DNA of 64,000 bases from contig NZ_JAPEOR010000001.1 of the NCBI RefSeq assembly GCF_026341125.1, positions 1,426,001-1,490,000 of the forward strand, written 5' to 3'. Source of the DNA: Streptomyces sp. NBC_01142. GTDB lineage: Bacteria > Actinomycetota > Actinomycetes > Streptomycetales > Streptomycetaceae. Both the position numbers and the translations under genes were made by a program. Numbering within the stretch: the stretch's first letter is position 1; every line of letters starts with the position of its first letter. Below, piece by piece: positions 44,433 to 57,528 of the stretch. A model generated the notes under the pieces. The model made no database searches. It was not told the DNA's origin and saw only the letters and a list, made by a program, of their open reading frames with translations.

Positions 44433-44467
44433 TCGCGGGACGGGCTGCAATGCAGCCCGTCCCGCGA
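44433..44467. terminator. Bidirectional terminator between ftsY and the prim-pol-like gene
   Basis: A perfect 16-bp stem TCGCGGGACGGGCTGC / GCAGCCCGTCCCGCGA with an AAT loop. A second GC hairpin (CCGGGGC / GCCCCGG near 44402-44418) lies beside it. Confidence 0.85.
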
Positions 44468-44483
44468 CAGGCGCGAGCCCGCG

Positions 44484-45137
44484 TCAGGAAAGGGTGCGGT
44501 GGCAGATGTACGCCAGCGTGCCCAGCAGCAAGCGCGCCTGCGGCGGGGCCGCCGCCGTGTCCAGGGACGGGGGGCGCAGCCAGTGCACCGGGCCCAGGCC
44601 CGCGTGGTCCGAGGGCGGGGCCGTGATGTGGGCGCCCGGGCCCAGGCAGTGCAGGTCCAGGTCCGCGTCGTCCCAGCCCATCCGGTAGAGCAGCTGGGGG
44701 AGCTCGGCCGCGGCGCCGGGAGCGACGAAGAACTGGCAGCGGCCGTCCGGAGTCGCCGAGACGGGACCCAGCGGGAGGCCCATCCGCTCCAGCCGCACGA
44801 GCGCACGGCGGCCGGCCGGGGCCGCGACGTCCAGGATGTCGAAGGTACGGCCGGCCGGCAGGAGCAGGGACGCGCCCGGCACCTCCGCCCACGCCTTGGT
44901 GACCTCGTCCAGCGTGGCCCCTGCGGGGACCTCGAGGGCGAAGTCGAGCGGGTGGGCGCCCGGGGCCGTACAGTCCGCGTCCCCGCAGGAACACCGGCCG
45001 GACGCGGCTCGCGCGCCGGGGACCACTGCCCAGCCCCACAGTCCTGTGTACTCGGCCACTGCCGTGCACTCTGTCGTGCGGCCGCGGCGCCTTGAGCCGG
45101 ACCGCATCTCCCGGATGCCGCCGATCGTGAAGCCCAT
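44484..45137 (-). CDS. Bifunctional DNA primase/polymerase-like (prim-pol) protein
   Basis: 217 aa. Segments typical of the actinobacterial prim-pol family are visible: YTGLWGWAVVPGAR, a cysteine pair CSCGDADC, HPLDFALEVPAG, FDILDVAAPAGRRALVRLERMG, GRCQFFVAPG and GAHITAPPSDH. The acidic motif where catalytic polymerases carry DxD reads DILD, so catalytic activity is doubtful. It is short, with no helicase domain. Chromosomal copies like this are common in Streptomyces and of unknown role. Confidence 0.8.
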   Translation of the reverse strand: MGFTIGGIREMRSGSRRRGRTTECTAVAEYTGLWGWAVVPGARAASGRCSCGDADCTAPGAHPLDFALEVPAGATLDEVTKAWAEVPGASLLLPAGRTFDILDVAAPAGRRALVRLERMGLPLGPVSATPDGRCQFFVAPGAAAELPQLLYRMGWDDADLDLHCLGPGAHITAPPSDHAGLGPVHWLRPPSLDTAAAPPQARLLLGTLAYICHRTLS

Positions 45138-45565
45138 GCCCCCTCCAACGGGTCGGATTCACCGGTGGTTACGACCCGAAGTCTCCCTGTGACACTGCGT
45201 CGCATCCGGTGAGGTTCGGGCGGCGCACAGTAGCGGGAGGGGTGGTGCGAACCGTGTCGCGCGCCTCTGCGTGCATCGCTTCGCTGCCTCCTGATCGTCG
45301 TGTGTCAAGTGAATCGCGCCCGACAGCAAGGGAGTTCATTCGAAGGGGTGGCGAATGGTGGCGTTTCTGGAATCGGCCTCACGGGAGGGGTGATCGTAGG
45401 ATTACTTTCAGTACACAGGCCCTGGGGTTTTGTGCACTCCTGGGTATGCCGGAGGCAACTCGGTTTCCTGTTCGATGGGCGCGACCGCCGTACGAACGGT
45501 CACAACTCACGGCATTCTGGTGCTGGTTCGTAGCAACACAGGCTTCAGCGGATGGGGGCATTCCC
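45138..45565. other. Intergenic region upstream of nsdA
   Basis: 428 bp separating the minus-strand prim-pol gene from nsdA. It should hold both promoters. GC content drops around 45300-45540. I see no convincing operator, hairpin or extra gene. Confidence 0.45.
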
Positions 45566-49073
<3,508 letters not shown>

Positions 49074-49098
49074 GCGCACAACGGAACAGGAGCCCTGG

Positions 49099-51564
49099 GT
49101 GACGAGCCTCGAAGTGACCACCGAAGCGGAAGACTCGGGACCCAGCGGCTATGCGGCGGCCCGGCTGCGCCTCCTCACGGAGAAGGCGCAGCCCGGGTCG
49201 CCGCGCCGTGCCGCCCTCGCCAGGCTGACCGACGACTGGCTGTCCGCGCTGTTCACCACCGCCGCGCGGGAGGCCGGAGTGCGCAGCGCGGCGCTCGTCG
49301 CGGTCGGCGGCTACGGGCGCGGGGAGCTGTCGCCGCGCAGCGACCTGGATCTGCTCCTGGTGCACGACGGGGGAGCGGACGCGGGAGCGATCGCCACGCT
49401 CGCGGACCGGATCTGGTACCCGGTGTGGGATCTGGGGCTGGCCCTCGACCACTCCGTACGCACCCCCGGCCAGGCCCGCAAGACCGCCGGCGAGGACCTC
49501 AAGGTCCAGCTCGGTCTGCTCGACGCGCGCCATGTCGCGGGCGATCTGGGGCTGGTGACCGGACTGCGCACCGCCGTGCTCGCCGACTGGCGCAACCAGG
49601 CGCCCAAGCGGCTGCCCGAACTGGATGAGCTCTGCCGTGAACGGGCTGAGCGCCAGGGCGAGTTGCAGTTCCTCCTGGAGCCCGATCTGAAGGAGGCGCG
49701 GGGCGGACTGCGGGACGCCACCGCGCTGCGCGCCGTCGCGGCGTCCTGGCTCGCCGACGCACCCCGCGAAGGTCTCACCGAGGCGCGCAGGCAACTGCTG
49801 GACACCCGGGACGCGCTGCACCTGGCCACCGGACGGGCCACCGACCGTCTCGCGCTCCAGGAGCAGGACCAGGTCGCCGCCGAGCTCGGCCTGCTGGACG
49901 CCGACGCGCTGCTGCGACAGGTCTACGAAGCGGCGCGCACCGTCTCGTACGCCACCGATGTCACCTGGCGGGAGGTGAACCGGGTGCTCAGGGCACGGTC
50001 CGCACGGCCCCGGCTGCGGGCGATGCTGGGCGGCGGCCGCACTCCCCAGCCGGAGCGCACCCCGCTCGCCGAGGGCGTCGTCGAGCAGGACGGCGAGGTG
50101 ATGCTCGCCCGCGCCGCCCGGCCCGAACGCGACTCCGTGCTCCCGCTGCGGGCCGCTGCCGCCGCCGCCCAGTCGGGGCTGCCGATCTCCCTGCACGCCG
50201 TACGCCGGCTGGCGGCCACGAGCCGCCCGCTGCCCGTGCCGTGGCCCGCGGAGGCCCGCGACGAGCTCGTCACCCTGCTCGGCGCGGGGGAGTCGACGGT
50301 CGCCGTATGGGAGGCGCTGGAGGCCGAGGGTCTGATCACCCGGCTGATCCCCGACTGGGAGCGCGTACGGTGCCGGCCGCAGCGCAACCCCGTGCACACC
50401 TGGACCGTCGACCGCCATCTGGTGGAGGCCGCGGTCAGGGCCTCGTCGCTGACCCGCCGGGTGGGGCGCCCCGACCTGCTGCTGGTCGCGGCGCTGCTGC
50501 ACGACATCGGCAAGGGCTGGCCGGGCGACCACTCCGTGGCGGGCGAGACCATCGCCCGTGATGTCGCCGCCCGGATCGGCTTCGACAAGGCCGACGTGGG
50601 CGTCATCGCCACTCTCGTACGCCACCATCTGCTGCTCATCGAGACGGCGACCCGGCGCGATCTGGACGATCCGGCGACGGTCGCCTCCGTTGCCTCCGTC
50701 GTCGGCTCGGCCGGAACCCTGGAGCTGCTGCACGCCCTCACCGAGGCCGACGCGCTCGCCACCGGACCCGCGGCCTGGTCCGCGTGGCGCGGCTCGCTCG
50801 TCACCGACCTGGTCAAACGGGTCGCGGCGGTCCTCGCCGGTGACGTCCCGGTCGACATCGAGCCCAGCGAGCCCACCACGCCCGGCGCGGAACAGGAACG
50901 GCTCGCCATCGAGGCTGTGCGCACGGGCGAACCGGTGCTGGCGCTGCACACCCACACCGAGCCGCCCGAGGACCCCCAGCAGTCGGAGCCGGTCGGCGTG
51001 GAGCTGCTGATCGCCCTGCCCGACCAGCCGGGCGTACTGCCCGCCGCGGCCGGCGTGCTGGCCCTGCACCGTCTCACCGTCCGCGCCGCCGACCTGCGCG
51101 CCATCGAACTGCCCACCGAGCTCGGCGAGCCGTCGGACGTACTGCTGCTGAGCTGGCGGGTGGCGGCCGAGTACGGCTCCCTGCCGCAGGCCACCCGGCT
51201 GCGAGCCGATCTCGTACGGGCCCTGGACGGCTCGCTCGACATCCCGGCCAGGCTCGCCGAACGGGAGGCCGCCTACCCGCGCCGCCGCGGGGTCCAGGCC
51301 CCGCCGCCGCGGGTGACCGTCGCCCCCGCCGGCTCCCGGCTCGCCACGGTGATCGAAGTCCGCGCCCAGGACGCCCCCGGCCTTTTGCACCGCATCGGAC
51401 GCGCCCTGGACGAGGCGGCGGTACGGGTGCGCAGCGCGCATGTGTCCACGCTGGGCGCAAACGCCGTCGACGCGTTCTATGTGACGGACCCGGAAGGCGC
51501 CCCACTGCCCCCTGCCGAGGCCGCGGAGGTGGCCCGTTCCCTGGAGTCCGCCCTGCGCGCCTGA
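49099..51564 (+). CDS. glnD: [Protein-PII] nucleotidyltransferase GlnD
   Basis: 821 aa. Nucleotidyltransferase core GGYGRGELSPRSDLDLLLV near residues 68-90, then an HD hydrolase domain (TWTVDRHLVEAA ... LLHDIGKGWPGDHS) around 435-490 and two C-terminal ACT domains (LIALPDQPGVLPAAAG and VIEVRAQDAPGLLHRIG) that sense glutamine. It modifies and demodifies GlnK. The GTG at 49099 lies 25 bp after glnK. In actinomycetes the transferred group is reported to be AMP rather than UMP. Confidence 0.95.
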   Translation: MTSLEVTTEAEDSGPSGYAAARLRLLTEKAQPGSPRRAALARLTDDWLSALFTTAAREAGVRSAALVAVGGYGRGELSPRSDLDLLLVHDGGADAGAIATLADRIWYPVWDLGLALDHSVRTPGQARKTAGEDLKVQLGLLDARHVAGDLGLVTGLRTAVLADWRNQAPKRLPELDELCRERAERQGELQFLLEPDLKEARGGLRDATALRAVAASWLADAPREGLTEARRQLLDTRDALHLATGRATDRLALQEQDQVAAELGLLDADALLRQVYEAARTVSYATDVTWREVNRVLRARSARPRLRAMLGGGRTPQPERTPLAEGVVEQDGEVMLARAARPERDSVLPLRAAAAAAQSGLPISLHAVRRLAATSRPLPVPWPAEARDELVTLLGAGESTVAVWEALEAEGLITRLIPDWERVRCRPQRNPVHTWTVDRHLVEAAVRASSLTRRVGRPDLLLVAALLHDIGKGWPGDHSVAGETIARDVAARIGFDKADVGVIATLVRHHLLLIETATRRDLDDPATVASVASVVGSAGTLELLHALTEADALATGPAAWSAWRGSLVTDLVKRVAAVLAGDVPVDIEPSEPTTPGAEQERLAIEAVRTGEPVLALHTHTEPPEDPQQSEPVGVELLIALPDQPGVLPAAAGVLALHRLTVRAADLRAIELPTELGEPSDVLLLSWRVAAEYGSLPQATRLRADLVRALDGSLDIPARLAEREAAYPRRRGVQAPPPRVTVAPAGSRLATVIEVRAQDAPGLLHRIGRALDEAAVRVRSAHVSTLGANAVDAFYVTDPEGAPLPPAEAAEVARSLESALRA

Positions 51565-51661
51565 GGTGAGACTCCCCACGGGGCAGACCACACCGCGCGC
51601 GGCCGGATACCCTGGGGGGCACTGTCCGCCCGCCCCCGACATCTGAGGATCCGCGACCGCC

Positions 51662-53215
51662 GTGTTCGACACCCTCTCCGACCGCCTTGCCGCGACATTC
51701 AAGAACCTCCGGGGCAAGGGCCGCCTGTCCGAGGCGGACATCGACGCCACGGCGCGCGAGATCCGTATCGCGCTGCTCGAGGCGGACGTGGCGCTGCCCG
51801 TTGTCCGCGCCTTCATCAAGCAGGTCAAGGAACGTGCGGCCGGCTCCGAGGTCTCGCAGGCGCTGAACCCCGCCCAGCAGGTCATCAAGATCGTCAACGA
51901 GGAGCTCATCGGCATCCTCGGTGGCGAGACCCGTCGCCTCCGTTTCTCCAAGCAGCCGCCGACCGTGATCATGCTCGCGGGTCTGCAGGGTGCCGGTAAG
52001 ACGACGCTGGCCGGAAAGCTGGGTCTGTGGCTCGAGGGACAGGGGCACTCGCCGCTGCTCGTCGCCTGTGACCTGCAGCGTCCCAACGCCGTCAACCAGC
52101 TCTCGGTCGTCGCCGAGCGCGCCGGCGTCGCGGTCTACGCCCCCGAGCCCGGCAATGGCGTCGGCGACCCGGTCAAGGTCGCCCGGGACTCGATCGAGTA
52201 CGCGAAGTCCAAGCAGTTCGACGTGGTGATCGTCGACACCGCCGGACGTCTCGGCATCGACCAGGAGCTGATGCAGCAGGCCGCGGACATCCGCGACGCC
52301 GTCAGCCCCGACGAGGTCCTCTTCGTCGTCGACGCGATGATCGGTCAGGACGCGGTCAACACCGCGGAGGCCTTCCGCGACGGCGTCGGCTTCGACGGCG
52401 TGGTGCTCTCCAAGCTCGACGGCGACGCGCGCGGTGGTGCCGCGCTCTCCATCGCGCATGTCACCGGCCGCCAGATCATGTTCGCCTCCAACGGCGAGAA
52501 GCTGGACGAGTTCGACGCGTTCCACCCGGACCGCATGGCGTCCCGCATCCTCGGCATGGGCGACATGCTCAGCCTGATCGAGAAGGCCGAGCAGACCTTC
52601 AGCCAGGAAGAGGCCGCCAAAATGGCCTCCAAGCTGGCGAGCAGCAAGGGCAAGGACTTCACGCTCGACGACTTCCTGGCCCAGATGGAGCAGGTCAGGA
52701 AGATGGGCTCCATCTCCAAGCTGCTCGGGATGCTGCCCGGCATGGGGCAGATCAAGGACCAGATCAACAACATCGACGAGAAGGACGTGGACCGGACCGC
52801 CGCGATCATCAAGTCGATGACCCCGGCCGAGCGCCAGGACCCGACGATCATCAACGGCTCGCGCCGGGCCCGTGTCGCCAAGGGTTCGGGTGTCGAGGTC
52901 AGCGCCGTGAAGGGCCTGGTCGAGCGGTTCTTCGAAGCGCGCAAGATGATGTCGAAGATGGCCCAGGGCGGCGGAATGCCGGGTATGCCCGGGATGCCGG
53001 GCATGGGTGGTGGCCCGGGCCGGCAGAAGAAGCAGGTCAAGCAGGCCAAGGGCAAGCGCAAGAGCGGCAATCCGATGAAGCGCAAGGCCGACGAGCAGGC
53101 GGCCGCGGAGCGCCGCGAGCAGGCGGCGGCGCAGGGCGGGGCCTTCGGGCTCCCGGCCGGTGAGCCGGGCAAGGACTTCGAGCTGCCGGACGAGTTCAAG
53201 AAGTTCATGGGCTGA
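51662..53215 (+). CDS. ffh: Signal recognition particle protein Ffh
   Basis: 517 aa. N domain (MFDTLSDRLAATFKNLRGKG), G domain with GLQGAGKTTLAGKLG, DTAGRLGIDQ and SKLDGDARGG, then the methionine-rich M domain that binds 4.5S RNA and signal sequences. The tail is extended by a MPGMPGMPGM repeat and a lysine-rich stretch. GTG start at 51662. The terminator that follows has a T-run. Confidence 0.97.
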   Translation: MFDTLSDRLAATFKNLRGKGRLSEADIDATAREIRIALLEADVALPVVRAFIKQVKERAAGSEVSQALNPAQQVIKIVNEELIGILGGETRRLRFSKQPPTVIMLAGLQGAGKTTLAGKLGLWLEGQGHSPLLVACDLQRPNAVNQLSVVAERAGVAVYAPEPGNGVGDPVKVARDSIEYAKSKQFDVVIVDTAGRLGIDQELMQQAADIRDAVSPDEVLFVVDAMIGQDAVNTAEAFRDGVGFDGVVLSKLDGDARGGAALSIAHVTGRQIMFASNGEKLDEFDAFHPDRMASRILGMGDMLSLIEKAEQTFSQEEAAKMASKLASSKGKDFTLDDFLAQMEQVRKMGSISKLLGMLPGMGQIKDQINNIDEKDVDRTAAIIKSMTPAERQDPTIINGSRRARVAKGSGVEVSAVKGLVERFFEARKMMSKMAQGGGMPGMPGMPGMGGGPGRQKKQVKQAKGKRKSGNPMKRKADEQAAAERREQAAAQGGAFGLPAGEPGKDFELPDEFKKFMG

Positions 53216-53537
53216 CATCGCGTACAGGCATCTCGTACGGCCATGTGGGCACCCGCTTGTGCGGGTGCCCACATCGTTTTTTCGGCTCAGCGTCCGCCTA
53301 CGGGCCACCGCGTGCCGCTTCGGCGGACGCCGGACGAGCCGTGGCGTTCCGGGGGCGCGTCCCGACGGCCCGGAAGAGGACGCCCGGCGGATGGGCCGTA
53401 CTGGTCCTCGGTCCGTGGCCGACGACGCGAAAGCTGCCGACCTCGCCTCGCGCGCAGGACCTGGCTGCCGTCCGGGACCCGCAGGTCCCGCCCGTCATTC
53501 CGTCATTCCGCCATTCCGCAGACCCGCAGCCCCGGCG
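53216..53537. other. Intergenic region after ffh
   Basis: 322 bp between the convergent ffh and methyltransferase genes. It holds the ffh terminator at its start. From 53281 to 53537 I see no gene with convincing codon bias or any other clear element. Confidence 0.45.
53243..53274 (+). terminator. ffh terminator with T-tract
   Basis: ATGTGGGCACCCGC / GCGGGTGCCCACAT, a 14-bp perfect stem with a TTGT loop, followed by CGTTTTTT. Confidence 0.92.
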
Positions 53538-54404
53538 TCAGGGCGTGCGGGCGATCAGGTACCGGAACATGTTCGGCATCCAGACCGTGCCGTCCCGCCG
53601 CCTGTGCGGATGGAGCGCCTCCGTGATCTCCTTCTCCACCTCGGACTGGCCCGACGCCTGTATCGCCGTGGCGTACAGCCCCGTCGACAGCAGCCCGCGC
53701 ACCGCGCTCTCCATGTCCGCGTAGCCGAAGGGGCAGGACACCCGCCCCGAGCCGTCCGGTTTCAGGCCCGCCTTCGCCGCGACGTCCTCCAGGTCGTCCC
53801 GGAGTGCCGGACGCCAGCCGCCGGCGGTCCGCATCCGGTCGGCCGGCCGGCCGGCCACCCGCAGCACTCCGGAGGTGGCGCAGCGATCCGGCGGGCCCCA
53901 GCCCGCAAGCACCACCGCGCCACCGCGTTCCGCGAGAGTGACGGCCGCCTCCAGCTCAGGTCCCAGATCCTCGGTGTCGCCGGCCGCGCAGCCGATCGGC
54001 CGGAAGGCGGTCACCAGGTTGTACGTGAGCCCGGCCGGAACCGCCGCGGCCGACACCTCACCCTCCAGCAGCTCGGCACCGGCATCCCGTGCACCGGCAT
54101 CCCGTGCCCCGGCGTCGCCGCCCGCGGCAGGAGCCAGCCGCTCCCGCGCCAGCGCGAGCCGCTCACGGTCCGTATCGACGCCGGTCACCCGCGCACCGCG
54201 GCCGGCGGCGATCAGCAGCGCGAGACCGGAGCCGCAGCCAAGGCCGAGCAGCCGCGTTCCGGAGCCGACCTCCAGGCGCTCGTACACCGCCTCGTAGAGC
54301 GGCACGAGCATCCGTTCCTGGATCTCGGCCCAGTCCCGCGCACGCGCACTCGCCTGCGCCGAAGACGCCGCGCGGGGTCGGTGCTGGACGAGCGTTGGTG
54401 TCAT
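53538..54404 (-). CDS. SAM-dependent methyltransferase-like protein
   Basis: 288 aa. SAM-binding motif I is LLGLGCGSGLALLIAAGRGARV, followed by the acidic GVDTDRERL. The family is the UbiE/COQ5-like class I fold, with no recognised substrate motif. Residues near 100-115 contain an ARDAG repeat caused by a 15-bp tandem duplication (54076-54105). ATG 54404 is the first start at the conserved region. It is divergent from proS. Confidence 0.82.
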   Translation of the reverse strand: MTPTLVQHRPRAASSAQASARARDWAEIQERMLVPLYEAVYERLEVGSGTRLLGLGCGSGLALLIAAGRGARVTGVDTDRERLALARERLAPAAGGDAGARDAGARDAGAELLEGEVSAAAVPAGLTYNLVTAFRPIGCAAGDTEDLGPELEAAVTLAERGGAVVLAGWGPPDRCATSGVLRVAGRPADRMRTAGGWRPALRDDLEDVAAKAGLKPDGSGRVSCPFGYADMESAVRGLLSTGLYATAIQASGQSEVEKEITEALHPHRRRDGTVWMPNMFRYLIARTP

Positions 54405-54623
54405 CGAAAGCGCCCCAATCGCCGAGAGGTCGTTGTGCCCTGAAGGACAGCCACCCCCGTGTGCGTACGCCTTGCGCCCCCCCGTATGCCAGAGAACTCC
54501 GCATGCCTCCGCAAGTCCAGGGGTTGGATGGGTTGAATCGCATTGCTTGTGTGCCCCGGGCGTGCGCCCCCGGGACACTGGCCGATTCACGTTCCGCACC
54601 CGTGTCGCCGTACGATGCGCGCC

Positions 54624-56036
54624 ATGGCAAAGGCACCCGTTCTCACGCCCCAGGCGGAAGACTTCCCGCGCTGGTACCAGGACCTGATCAACAAGGCCGA
54701 ACTGGCGGACAACGGCCCGGTGCGCGGCACCATGGTCATCCGACCGTACGGATACGGCCTGTGGGAGCGGATGCAGCAGGAGATGGACGCCCGCATCAAG
54801 GATGCGGGCGCTCAGAACGCCTACTTCCCGCTCTTCATCCCCCAGTCTTACCTGACACGGGAAGCTGAGCACGTCGAGGGCTTCGCACCCGAGCTCGCGG
54901 TGGTCACGCACGGTGGCGGAAAGGAGCTCGACGAGCCCGTCGTCGTGCGCCCCACCTCCGAGACGATCATCAACGACTACTTCTCCAAGTGGGTGCAGAG
55001 CTACCGCGATCTGCCGCTGCTGATCAACCAGTGGGCGAACGTGGTCCGTTGGGAGATGCGCCCGCGCGTCTTCCTCCGTACGACGGAATTCCTCTGGCAG
55101 GAGGGCCACACCGCCCACGCCACCTACGAGGACGCCCGCGACTATGCCGCGTACATCCACAAGGACGTTTACGCGGACTTCATGATCAACGTCCTCGGTA
55201 TCGACGTGGTGCTCGGCCGCAAGACGCCCAAGGAGCGGTTCGCCGGCGCCATCAACACCCTCACGCTCGAAGGCATGATGGGCGACGGCAAGGCCCTTCA
55301 GATGGGTACGAGCCATGAGCTCGGCACCAACTTCGCCAAGGCCTTCAACACCCAGTACCTGTCGAAGGACAGCAAGCAGGAACTGGTCTGGCAGACCTCC
55401 TGGGGCACCTCCACGCGGATGGTCGGCGGCCTGATCATGTCGCACGGCGACGACAACGGACTGCGCGTCCCGCCGCGTCTCGCGGCCGTCCAGGTCGTCG
55501 TCATGGCCATCAAGGGTGACGAGGCGGTCGCCAAGGTCCGTGAGATCGGCGACCTGTTGAAGGCCGCGGGCATCCGTGTCCAGGTCGACGACCGCATCGA
55601 CACCCCGTTCGGCCGCCGCGCTGTCGACTGGGAGCTCAAGGGCGTTCCGGTACGGATCGAGATCGGCCCGCGCGACCTGGAGGCGGGCACCGCGATGCTG
55701 GCCCGCCGTATCCCGGGAGGCAAGGAGCCCGTGCGGATCGAGGCGCTGACCGAGCTGCTGCCCAAGGTCCTCGAGGAGGACCAGGCGCAACTCCTGAAGG
55801 AATCGCGCGACCGCCGCGAGTCGCGGACCAGCGAGGTTGCCACGATCGAGGAGGCCGCCGAGGCCGCGGTCGCCGGCGGCTGGGCCCGTATCCCGTGGTC
55901 GACACTGGGCCAGGAGGGCGAGGCCAAGCTCGCCGAGCAGGCCGTTTCCGTGCGGTGTCTGGTCGCCGAGGACGGGTCGGTGCCGGATTCCGACGACGCC
56001 CCGGGTACTGTCGCGATCGTGGCCCGCGCCTACTGA
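54624..56036 (+). CDS. proS: Prolyl-tRNA synthetase, archaeal/eukaryotic type
   Basis: 470 aa class II synthetase. It shows FPLFIPQSYL, RPTSETIINDYF, motif 2 RTTEFLWQEGHTAHAT, GTSHELGTNFAKAFN and SWGTSTRMVGGLIM. It is short, lacks the editing domain inserted between motifs 2 and 3 of ordinary bacterial ProRS, and ends in a C-terminal tyrosine (IVARAY), as in the archaeal/eukaryotic-like class. Streptomyces normally carry a bacterial-type proS elsewhere, so this may be a second enzyme. ATG 54624 (MAKAPVLTPQ) was chosen; ATG 54615 is an alternative. Confidence 0.94.
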   Translation: MAKAPVLTPQAEDFPRWYQDLINKAELADNGPVRGTMVIRPYGYGLWERMQQEMDARIKDAGAQNAYFPLFIPQSYLTREAEHVEGFAPELAVVTHGGGKELDEPVVVRPTSETIINDYFSKWVQSYRDLPLLINQWANVVRWEMRPRVFLRTTEFLWQEGHTAHATYEDARDYAAYIHKDVYADFMINVLGIDVVLGRKTPKERFAGAINTLTLEGMMGDGKALQMGTSHELGTNFAKAFNTQYLSKDSKQELVWQTSWGTSTRMVGGLIMSHGDDNGLRVPPRLAAVQVVVMAIKGDEAVAKVREIGDLLKAAGIRVQVDDRIDTPFGRRAVDWELKGVPVRIEIGPRDLEAGTAMLARRIPGGKEPVRIEALTELLPKVLEEDQAQLLKESRDRRESRTSEVATIEEAAEAAVAGGWARIPWSTLGQEGEAKLAEQAVSVRCLVAEDGSVPDSDDAPGTVAIVARAY

Positions 56037-56065
56037 CGCGCACGCGCCCCGCCCGGCCCAACTGC

Positions 56066-56102
56066 CGCCCCGGCGCGTGGACTTCGTCTACACGCCGGGG
56101 CG
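56066..56102 (+). terminator. Hairpin after proS
   Basis: CGCCCCGGCG (56066-56075) pairs with CGCCGGGGCG (56093-56102), and an inner GTGGAC/GTCTAC stem with a TTC loop extends it. About 30 bp after the proS stop. Confidence 0.7.
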
Positions 56103-56228
56103 TACGCGCCGCTACGTACCACCTTGGTGTGAGGTGTGAGGCTTCTCCGCAGATCAGCGCACCCGCCCTCGTCAGGACGCATCAATGGCAACTGACGGGT
56201 ACGTGCAAATTATTTGGGATGCCCCGGA

Positions 56229-56858
56229 ATGGAACCCGCGAGCGCCTCGGCTCGTTATCACGACGTGAGCACGACACCACCTGTTCTCGCCGCAGAGCTG
56301 GCACAGGCGTGGGCCGATATTCAGCGGCACCACCCCGAGCTGCCGGACCTTGCCGCGCCAGAGTCCCTGATCGGAGAGTCGTCGTCCGCCTGTGGCGCCG
56401 AGCTCTCCTTCGAGCGACTGCTTCACGAGGCAGTCCATGGCATCGCCGCCGCCCGAGGTGTCCGCGACACCTCACGCGCCGGCCGCTATCACAACCGCCG
56501 ATTTCTGGCGATCGCAGAGGAGATGGGCCTGGACCATGCCGAGGAGCCGCATCCCAGCAGCGGATTCTCGCTGGTCGCGCTCAATCCCGAGGCGAAGCGC
56601 CGGTACCGTCCCACGATCGAGAGACTGCAGCGCGCCCTGAAGGCGCACACGGTCGCGACGGCTTCCGACACCAAGCGCTCCTTCCGTGGGCCGGCCGCCC
56701 GGCACGGCTCCTCCGGTGGCGGTGTGCGGGTCAAGGCCGTCTGCGACTGCGGGCGCAATGTCCGGGTCGTGCCGTCGGTCCTCGCCCAGGCGCCGATCGT
56801 CTGCGGCGGCTGCGGCAAACCCTTCCGCATCCCGGAAGTGGTGGCCGCGGCGAGCTGA
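56229..56858 (+). CDS. SprT-like zinc metalloprotease-family protein
   Basis: 209 aa from ATG 56229; GTG 56265 (VSTTPPVLAAEL) is a strong alternative. The N-terminal domain contains LLHEAVHGIAAARGVRDTS, with the HExxH zinc motif at about 66-70, then RAGRYHNRRF with a further histidine. A C-terminal zinc ribbon has CDCGRNVRVVPSV and CGGCGKPF. SprT-like proteins include eukaryotic Spartan, which removes DNA-protein crosslinks; the bacterial role is not settled. No ribosome-binding site is clear. Confidence 0.85.
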   Translation: MEPASASARYHDVSTTPPVLAAELAQAWADIQRHHPELPDLAAPESLIGESSSACGAELSFERLLHEAVHGIAAARGVRDTSRAGRYHNRRFLAIAEEMGLDHAEEPHPSSGFSLVALNPEAKRRYRPTIERLQRALKAHTVATASDTKRSFRGPAARHGSSGGGVRVKAVCDCGRNVRVVPSVLAQAPIVCGGCGKPFRIPEVVAAAS

Positions 56859-57079
56859 TCGCTTCCGCCCCGCCGGGTCCGGGCCGCCGACGGGGCGGCG
56901 ACGGCACCCGTCGGGTGAAGCGCGCCGCAGGTGTGTGGCACAATGTCTAGCTGTACTCGACAGCCGCACAGGAACCCTCTCGCCTCCGGCTGACGCGTCC
57001 ATCGGGCACTCCGAGTACCGCAACCCCACGTGGCATCTTGTTGTGCCCAACCACGTCAAGACCAGGAGTCACCACTTCC

Positions 57080-57526
57080 GTGGCAGTCAAGATCAAGCTG
57101 AAGCGTCTGGGCAAGATCCGTTCGCCTCACTACCGCATCGTCGTCGCCGACTCCCGTACCCGCCGTGATGGCCGGGCGATCGAGGAGATCGGCCTGTACC
57201 ACCCGGTGCAGAACCCGTCGCGCATCGAGGTCGACTCGGAGCGCGCGCAGTACTGGCTGTCCGTCGGCGCGCAGCCGACCGAGCCGGTTCTCGCGATCCT
57301 GAAGCTCACCGGTGACTGGCAGAAGCTCAAGGGCCTGCCGGCCCCGGCGCCGCTGCTCGTCGCCGAGCCGAAGGCCGACAAGCGCGCCGCGTTCGACGCC
57401 TTCGCCAAGGGCCTCGAGAGCGACGAGTCGAAGGGTGAGGCCATCACCCCGAAGGCGAAGAAGGCCGACAAGAAGGCGGACGAGGCTGCTGAGGCCGAGT
57501 CCACCTCTGAGTCGACCGAGGCCTGA
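57080..57526 (+). CDS. rpsP: 30S ribosomal protein S16
   Basis: 148 aa from GTG 57080 ([24 protein letters not shown]). The S16 core is about 80 residues; the remainder is a Lys/Ala/Glu-rich extension typical of Streptomyces. It starts the rpsP-khpA-rimM-trmD-rplS ribosomal group. Confidence 0.96.
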   Translation: MAVKIKLKRLGKIRSPHYRIVVADSRTRRDGRAIEEIGLYHPVQNPSRIEVDSERAQYWLSVGAQPTEPVLAILKLTGDWQKLKGLPAPAPLLVAEPKADKRAAFDAFAKGLESDESKGEAITPKAKKADKKADEAAEAESTSESTEA

Positions 57527-57528
57527 GC

